DNA from: Flavobacterium sp. TAB 87
Lineage (GTDB): Bacteria > Bacteroidota > Bacteroidia > Flavobacteriales > Flavobacteriaceae
Length of the DNA: 64,000 nucleotides
Reading direction: 5' to 3'
NCBI RefSeq assembly: GCF_001529295.1
Contig: NZ_LLWK01000036.1
Coordinates: 124,001-188,000, forward strand
Part shown: positions 61,591 to 64,000 of the stretch, in pieces
How positions within the stretch are numbered: position 1 is the first letter of the stretch
How the letters are laid out: each line of letters opens with the position of its first letter
Position numbers and translations under genes: made by a program
Notes under the pieces: generated by a model
Databases searched by the model: none
The model's input: the letters and a program-made list of their open reading frames with translations, nothing else
What the model was told of the DNA's origin: nothing

Positions 61591-63498
61591 TTATTTTTTT
61601 CCGTCTTTTATTTCATCTACAATTTCTGGATTCAATAAGGTAGAAATATCACCGAAATTAGAAAAATCTCCTTCTGCAATTTTTCGAAGAATTCTACGCA
61701 TAATTTTTCCAGAACGTGTTTTTGGCAAACCAGAAACAAACTGAATCTTATCTAATTTTGCTATTGGTCCGATATGGTCCGCAATATATTGATTGATTTC
61801 TTTAGTTAAATTCTCTCTATCTCGGTACTCACCTGCTTCTTTCAAGATTACAAAACCGTATAAAGCATTTCCTTTAATATCATGTGGGAAACCGACAATA
61901 GCAGATTCTGCAACAGCAGGGTGCTCATTAATTGCATCTTCAATTGGCGCAGTTCCTAGATTATGTCCAGATACAATTACTACATCATCAACACGACCGG
62001 TAATTCTGTAGTAACCAACTTCGTCTCGTAATGCTGAATCTCCCGTAAAATATTTACCTGGAAAAGCAGAAAAATAAGTGTCTTTATATCTTTGGTGATC
62101 GCCCCAAATTGTTCTTGCAATTCCGGGCCACGGAAATTTAATACATAAACTTCCGTCTACTTGATTGGACTCAATTTCGTTTCTTTTATCATCCATTAGC
62201 ACAGGTTGAATTCCTGGTAAAGGTAAGGTAGCGTAAGTTGGTTTTGTTGGAGTAACAAATGCAATTGGCGAAAGCATGATACCTCCAGTTTCTGTTTGCC
62301 ACCACGTATCAACAACTGGGCATCTTTTAGCTCCCACGTGATCGTTGTACCAGTGCCATGCTTCTTCGTTTATAGGTTCACCGACAGATCCAATTACTTT
62401 TAATGATTTTAAAGGAAAACCTAAAACGTAATCTAAACTTTCTTTTGCTAAAGAACGGATGGCAGTTGGTGCCGTGTAAAACTGAGTAACTTTATGTTTT
62501 TCAATTGTTTCCCAGAAACGACTAAAATCTGGGTAAGAAGGTACGCCTTCAAAAATAACTGTAGTTCCACCATTTAATAATGGACCATATACAATATAAG
62601 AGTGTCCTGTGATCCAACCGATATCTGCCGTACACCAAAAAATATCATTCTCTTCGTGATTGAATACGTTTTTAAAGGTATACGAAGTATAAACCATGTA
62701 ACCTGCAGTGGTATGCACCATTCCTTTTGGCTTACCAGTAGATCCTGAAGTATATAAGATAAATAAAGGATCTTCAGCGTCCATAATTTCTGCAACATTA
62801 CTTGCAGAAGCAGTATCTAATAACGGTTGCAACCACTGGTCGCGTCCTTCTTTCATTTTTACTTGTGTATTGGTACGTTTTACAACTAATACTTTTTCAA
62901 CGCAAGTGCAAGCTTCTAATGCTTCATCGATAATCGATTTTAATTCAATCGATTTATTTCCTCTAAAACCACCATCCGATGTAATAACCATTTTACATTC
63001 GCTGTCGTTAATTCTTGCTGCTACTGCAGAAGAAGAAAATCCTGCAAAAACAACAGAATGAATCGCTCCAATTCTAGCGCAAGCCAAGACAGATACAGCC
63101 AATTCTGGAATCATCGGTAAATAAATACACACACGATCTCCTTTTTTGATTCCTTGCTCCAGTAAAACGTTAGCCATTTTACAAACTCGCTCGTATAAAT
63201 CATTATATGTAATATGCAATGCTTCTTCTGAAGGATCATTAGGTTCAAAAATGATAGCCGTTTTCTCGCCTCTTTTATTTAAATGTCTGTCAATACAGTT
63301 TTTTGTAATATTAACTTTAGCTCCCGAAAACCAACTGATTCCAGCATCAACCATGTTAAAGTCAACTACTTTATCCCAATGTTGATACCAAGTGAAATTT
63401 TCTTCGGCAATTTTTCCCCAAAACTTCCTTGGTTCACGAACTGACTTATTATAATGTTTAAAATATTGTTCTAAATTTTCAATTTTAAAATAACTCAT
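61591..63498 (-). CDS. acs: Acetyl-CoA synthetase (AMP-forming)
   Basis: A 635-residue ANL-family enzyme. ATP loop YTSGSTGKPKGMVHTT, DTWWQTETGG and the C-terminal hinge with GKYFTGDSALRDE are seen. The catalytic lysine lies in LPKTRSGKIMRRILRKIA, the site where acetylation often inactivates Acs. It makes acetyl-CoA from acetate via acetyl-AMP and lets cells use acetate. It stands alone, with a terminator right after it and an AT-rich 5' region. Confidence 0.95.
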   Translation of the reverse strand: MSYFKIENLEQYFKHYNKSVREPRKFWGKIAEENFTWYQHWDKVVDFNMVDAGISWFSGAKVNITKNCIDRHLNKRGEKTAIIFEPNDPSEEALHITYNDLYERVCKMANVLLEQGIKKGDRVCIYLPMIPELAVSVLACARIGAIHSVVFAGFSSSAVAARINDSECKMVITSDGGFRGNKSIELKSIIDEALEACTCVEKVLVVKRTNTQVKMKEGRDQWLQPLLDTASASNVAEIMDAEDPLFILYTSGSTGKPKGMVHTTAGYMVYTSYTFKNVFNHEENDIFWCTADIGWITGHSYIVYGPLLNGGTTVIFEGVPSYPDFSRFWETIEKHKVTQFYTAPTAIRSLAKESLDYVLGFPLKSLKVIGSVGEPINEEAWHWYNDHVGAKRCPVVDTWWQTETGGIMLSPIAFVTPTKPTYATLPLPGIQPVLMDDKRNEIESNQVDGSLCIKFPWPGIARTIWGDHQRYKDTYFSAFPGKYFTGDSALRDEVGYYRITGRVDDVVIVSGHNLGTAPIEDAINEHPAVAESAIVGFPHDIKGNALYGFVILKEAGEYRDRENLTKEINQYIADHIGPIAKLDKIQFVSGLPKTRSGKIMRRILRKIAEGDFSNFGDISTLLNPEIVDEIKDGKK

Positions 63499-63659
63499 GT
63501 TTGCTCAATTTTTTTTTTATAAATGTATTAAAACTACTTCGATTCTAATAATTATTTAATTTATAAATTTTAACTAAAAATTATATTTTGTGTAATTTAA
63601 ATTACTTTTTTAAGGTAAAAATTTAATTATTAAATATTTTCCTCTTATTTATGTCAAAT

Positions 63660-63691
63660 AAAAAAGGCATAATATAATTATATCATGCCTT
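63660..63691 (-). terminator. Terminator-like hairpin upstream of acs
   Basis: AAGGCAT (63664-63670) pairs with ATGCCTT (63685-63691), continuing inward with ATAT/ATAT after one mismatch. On the minus strand a T run follows. It probably ends the transcript arriving from the right edge. Confidence 0.6.
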
Positions 63692-63812
63692 CTTTCTCTT
63701 TTGTTTAACCCAAATTCTGTTTATAAATTCCATTCTTAAAACATCAGAATTAGAAGCAACTTTATCAAAATCTAGAGCTATATTTTACAACCTAAATAGT
63801 AATAGGAATTAC

Positions 63813-63842
63813 TTCACTTAACTCCCTTTGAAGTTAAGTGAA
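63813..63842. repeat. Perfect 11-pair inverted repeat upstream of acs
   Basis: TTCACTTAACT (63813-63823) and AGTTAAGTGAA (63832-63842) pair perfectly around an eight-base loop. It has no strong T run. It could be a second terminator of the upstream gene or an operator. Confidence 0.55.
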
Positions 63843-64000
63843 AGCAATTTACAAGTATATCCTTAATTTTTAATAAGTGCTTACTAATTCAAAATATTAT
63901 ATAAAAGAATACATTGCAAATTCCGACACACTCTTGGTGCGGTAATTCCAAAATTTTAATTAACCAATTTTTTTCATTGCAGTCATTGACTCTCTCAACC

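Larger units (their letters stand above)
63499..64000. other. acs upstream region with hairpins; possible gene tail at the right edge
   Basis: About 500 AT-rich bases. No reading frame of useful length is present. Two hairpins are visible (listed separately). On the minus strand, 63960-64000 can encode a 12-residue end (LRESMTAMKKIG, then stop), which may be the tail of a gene lying beyond the window; this is a guess. A TACATTTA sequence just upstream of acs resembles a -7 box but departs at the last base. Confidence 0.35.

Noticed and set aside
1..64000. CRISPR arrays, insertion sequences, tRNA or rRNA genes
   Set aside because: No regularly spaced repeats, transposase motifs, cloverleaf or rRNA sequence was recognised on either strand.

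Overview
The window reads as a chromosomal segment of a Flavobacterium-like member of the Flavobacteriaceae (Bacteroidota). Supporting signs are a strongly AT-rich sequence, a PorX-type response regulator/PglZ protein of the type IX secretion system, an LpxC-FabZ fusion, a CAL67264-type 60-residue membrane protein, a solitary HsdR-N domain beside holA, and promoter-like TANNTTTG boxes instead of E. coli-type -10 elements. Gene density is high (about 60 protein genes). I saw no rRNA, tRNA, CRISPR array, insertion sequence or prophage.

Layout. 1-2.9 kb: a cut-off DEAD-box RNA helicase, a RadD-like SF2 helicase and a DUF6155 protein on the minus strand. 3-9.9 kb (plus): DUF3817 and a YbdG-type mechanosensitive channel, a small unknown protein, a 2-oxoglutarate oxygenase-like protein, an eIF1/SUI1 protein, then a tight four-gene run of nucleoside phosphorylase, DUF4265, an unusual binding protein with no signal peptide, and a membrane transglutaminase. 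10-18.7 kb: RecQ, DinB, PEP carboxylase, an Lrp regulator, an M14 peptidase and a divergent XRE regulator, with six copies of one palindrome between the last two. 18.8-31.9 kb: a methyltransferase/M23/lipoprotein run, EttA, HolA, HsdR-N protein, GT2, OmpA lipoprotein, Sua5/YciO, UvrD/PcrA, a TSUP permease and a patatin. 32-44.8 kb: M1 aminopeptidase, Dph6-like ligase, NhaC antiporter, SucD, and the lipid A operon (HD protein upstream, then lpxD, lpxC-fabZ, lpxA, efp, a second LpxD-like gene).

45-53.7 kb is an accessory-looking block of efflux and detoxification: a GbsR/MarR regulator with an RND tripartite pump, an OhrR-like regulator with a nitroreductase behind an OhrR-like operator, and a class D beta-lactamase. 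It is followed by porX, tsaE, ald, a DUF4258 protein, ung, mutS2 (without Smr domain), a DCC-family protein, a 2Fe-2S ferredoxin and acs. The last 500 bases hold acs upstream sequence, two hairpins and perhaps the last codons of another gene.

Most of the content is ordinary core metabolism and maintenance. The parts that deserve a second look are regulatory: the six-site palindrome array at 17.3-17.6 kb, the OhrR-like operator at 52.6 kb, the GTTCG palindrome at 45.0 kb, and a two-copy intergenic repeat whose inner hairpin changes by compensated substitutions. Several starts were moved from upstream TTG/GTG codons to an internal ATG; three genes appear to start at TTG and one at GTG.
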